A stretch of DNA of 64,000 nt from Agromyces protaetiae. GTDB lineage: Bacteria; Actinomycetota; Actinomycetes; Actinomycetales; Microbacteriaceae. The stretch is from positions 1,302,001 to 1,366,000 of the forward strand of contig NZ_CP035491.1 of NCBI RefSeq assembly GCF_004135405.1, read 5' to 3'. Positions within the stretch are counted from its first letter, which is position 1; the number at the start of each line of letters is the position of its first letter. The notes beneath the pieces were generated by a model, which saw nothing but the letters and a program-made list of their open reading frames with translations, made no database searches and was not told the DNA's origin. Positions 62,139 to 64,000 of the stretch are shown piece by piece. The position numbers were made by a program, and so were the translations under genes.

Positions 62139-63130
62139 CGACGACGAACCACCCCGCCGCGAGCGAGCCCGCGGCCGAGGACCGCGCACGCCTGCACGAC
62201 GTGCTCGCGGGCCTCGCGACCGAGCAGGTCGCCGACGGCCTCGCCGACTTCGACCTCCGCTCGACCGAGGCGCAGCTCGCGACCATGGTCGACGAGAGCG
62301 CCGTCGCGGTCGAGGCCGTGCGCGACGCGACGCCGCAGATCGCCGCCGCCGTCGACGCGATCGTCGCGCGCCTGCGCGCAGGCGGCCGTCTCGTGTACCT
62401 CGGCGCGGGCACCGCGGGGCGCCTCGGCGTGCTCGACGCGAGCGAGATCCCCCCGACGTTCGGCACCGACCCGTCGCTCGTCGTAGGACTCATCGCGGGC
62501 GGCGAGACGGCCATCAGACACGCCGTCGAGAACGCCGAGGACGACGCCGAGCAGGGCGCCGCCGACGTCGCGGCGATCGGGATCGGCCCGCTCGACGCGC
62601 TCGTCGGCATCTCGGCATCGGGTCGCACGCCGTACGTGCTCGGTGCGCTCGCGCACGCCCGAGCGGCCGGCGCGCTCACCGTCGCCCTCGCGAGCAACCG
62701 GGGTTCCGAGATCGGCGCCGCAGCCGACCTCGCGATCGAGACGGCCGTCGGCCCCGAGGTCGTCGCGGGATCCACGCGACTCAAGGCGGGCACCGCCCAG
62801 AAGCTCGTGCTCAACGCCATCTCGACGCTCGCGATGGTGCATCTCGGCAAGGTCCACGGGAATCTCATGGTCGACGTGCGGGCGACGAACGCGAAACTGC
62901 GGGCGCGGGCGGAGCGGATCGTGATGGCGGCGACGGGCTGCGAGTCGGCCGAGGCCGCCGCCGCGCTCGCCTCGACCGGCGGCGCCGTCAAGCCCGCGAT
63001 CCTCGTCACCCTCACTGGGGTCGATGCCGAGGTCGCAGTGAGGGCGCTCGATCGGGAGGATGGGGTGTTACGCGGTGCGCTCGAGCGGCTCGCGAGCGCC
63101 GACCGACCCGAGGAGTCCCATGTCCCCTGA
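62135..63130 (+). CDS. murQ: N-acetylmuramic acid 6-phosphate etherase
   Basis: 331 residues. Removes the lactyl ether from MurNAc-6-P to give GlcNAc-6-P and D-lactate. Sugar isomerase fold with YLGAGTAGRLGVLDASEIPPTF, which includes the catalytic glutamate, then ISASGRTPYVLGALAHAR (phosphate-binding SIS loop), VGPEVVAGSTRLKAGTAQKL and NLMVDVRATNAKL. Length and motifs are standard. Its start overlaps anmK and its last 11 bases overlap the murR start. Confidence 0.97.
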   Translation: MTTTNHPAASEPAAEDRARLHDVLAGLATEQVADGLADFDLRSTEAQLATMVDESAVAVEAVRDATPQIAAAVDAIVARLRAGGRLVYLGAGTAGRLGVLDASEIPPTFGTDPSLVVGLIAGGETAIRHAVENAEDDAEQGAADVAAIGIGPLDALVGISASGRTPYVLGALAHARAAGALTVALASNRGSEIGAAADLAIETAVGPEVVAGSTRLKAGTAQKLVLNAISTLAMVHLGKVHGNLMVDVRATNAKLRARAERIVMAATGCESAEAAAALASTGGAVKPAILVTLTGVDAEVAVRALDREDGVLRGALERLASADRPEESHVP

Positions 63131-64000
63131 TGTGCTGTCGGCCGTGCGGGAGGCGCTCCCGCGGTTGAGCTCGTCCGAGTCGCGTGTGGCCGTCGCGATC
63201 CTCCAGGATCCGGCGATCGTCGTCGACCTCACGATCACCGAGCTCGCGGGGGCGTGCGGCACGTCGCTCTCGACGGTCGCGCGGTTCTGCCAGACCCTCG
63301 GCTACACGGGCTACCGCGAGTTCCGCATGGCGGTCGCGAGCGCGGTGAGCCGTGAGGAGGCCGAGCGGGCGAGGTTCGGGCTCGCGGCGACCGACATCGA
63401 CCCCGACGACGGCGTCGACGAGGTCGTCGCCAAGATCGCCTTCCAGGAGATCCTCGCGATCGAGCAGACGGCGCACGGGCTGGATGTCGCGGCGCTCGAC
63501 ATCGTCGTCGACCGCCTCGTCGACGCGCGCCAGGTCGACCTGTACGGCTTCGGCGCGTCGGGGCTCACCGCGCAGGACCTCCAGCAGAAGCTCGTCCGCG
63601 TCGGCATGGTCGCGACGTGCTCGGTCGACATCCATCTCGCACTCGTGTCGGCCGCGCTCCGCGGCCCCGGCGACGTGGCCATCGCGATCTCGCACTCCGG
63701 CGAGACGACCGAGACGCTTCACGCGCTCGACGTCGCCGCTTCGGCCGGGGCGTTCACGGTCGCGATCACGAACTCGCCCGCGTCCCCCCTGGCCGAGATC
63801 GCCGACGCCGTCCTCGCGACCCGTGCGCGCGAGTCGAGCTTCCGCCTCGGGGCCATGTCGAGCCGCATCGCGCAGCTCGCGCTCGTCGACATCCTGTTCG
63901 TCCGACTCGCGCAGCGCCGTCACCTCGACGTCGAGGAGCCGCTCCGTCGCACGCGCGAAGTGACGGCGAGCCATCGTGTGCCGCCCAGGCGGCGCGGCGC
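63120..64000 (+). CDS. murR: MurR/RpiR-family regulator, 3' end beyond the window
   Basis: At least 293 residues, still open at the window end. N-terminal RpiR helix-turn-helix (LPRLSSSESRVAVAILQDPA, ITELAGACGTSLSTVARFCQ, LGYTGYREFRM) and a C-terminal SIS sugar-phosphate sensor (DLYGFGASGLTAQDLQQKLV, VAIAISHSGETTETLHALDV, VAITNSPASPLAEIADAVL). It lies at the end of the operon it presumably controls, with MurNAc-6-P or GlcNAc-6-P the expected effector. Coding overlap with murQ suggests coupled translation. Confidence 0.92.
   Translation, partial: MSPDVLSAVREALPRLSSSESRVAVAILQDPAIVVDLTITELAGACGTSLSTVARFCQTLGYTGYREFRMAVASAVSREEAERARFGLAATDIDPDDGVDEVVAKIAFQEILAIEQTAHGLDVAALDIVVDRLVDARQVDLYGFGASGLTAQDLQQKLVRVGMVATCSVDIHLALVSAALRGPGDVAIAISHSGETTETLHALDVAASAGAFTVAITNSPASPLAEIADAVLATRARESSFRLGAMSSRIAQLALVDILFVRLAQRRHLDVEEPLRRTREVTASHRVPPRRRG

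Overview
High-GC actinobacterial chromosome. The 16S/23S/5S operon without tRNAs in the spacer, the gene content (divided ClpP pair, AidB, DUF4442, DUF5684, class-E-like LASTG sorting signal) and strong C/G bias at third codon positions all point to Microbacteriaceae, possibly near Agromyces or Microbacterium; the genus is an inference. A short DNA word (GGATGYCTCG and its complement) recurs roughly 45 times on both strands, in genes, start sites, terminators and the TPP riboswitch.

Layout. 1-4.2 kb: 3' part of gap, an XRE (ClgR/PopR-type) regulator next to an opposing clpP pair in which one ClpP has lost its catalytic serine, a metallo-beta-lactamase-fold hydrolase, and a tetR remnant. 4.3-7.5 kb: glutaminase continuous in frame with an MFS transporter, then panD. 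7.5-10.8 kb: riboswitch-controlled thiamine salvage operon thiM-thiE-thiD/tenA, with a palindromic insertion inside thiD. 11-17.7 kb: HD hydrolase, ADP-ribosylglycohydrolase, large secreted metalloprotease, DUF4442 and DUF5684 proteins. 17.9-28.3 kb: accessory-looking stretch with a modification-dependent restriction nuclease overlapping a NUDIX hydrolase, two inverted copies of a lipoprotein/PKD-protein gene pair, ogt, and an ECF42-type sigma factor with its DGPF partner. 28.4-34.3 kb: rRNA operon. 34.4-53.3 kb: SNF2 helicase, sortase-anchored surface protein, MFS transporter, two-component system, heterodimeric ABC exporter, lytic transglycosylase, lactate permease, DUF4242 protein, large LuxR-type regulator, small lipoprotein. 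53.3-64 kb: aidB and a peptidoglycan/amino-sugar recycling cluster.

How genes work together. The last 9 kb is a coherent system: a kinase reads away from an ABC importer (binding protein plus two permeases, no ATPase), followed by translationally coupled nagZ, anmK, murQ and a MurR/RpiR regulator that runs off the window. Imported or recycled muropeptide sugars would be cut by NagZ, phosphorylated by AnmK or the kinase, and turned into GlcNAc-6-P by MurQ. The thiamine genes form a salvage route gated by TPP.

Caution on sequence quality: five reading frames (near 16.36, 19.38, 25.32, 38.78 and 52.06 kb) are each broken in a way that restoring a single G/C to a short G/C run would repair. This pattern suggests homopolymer undercalls in the assembly rather than five independent pseudogenes. 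It should be settled before any of these, or the glutaminase-MFS fusion, is given a biological reading.
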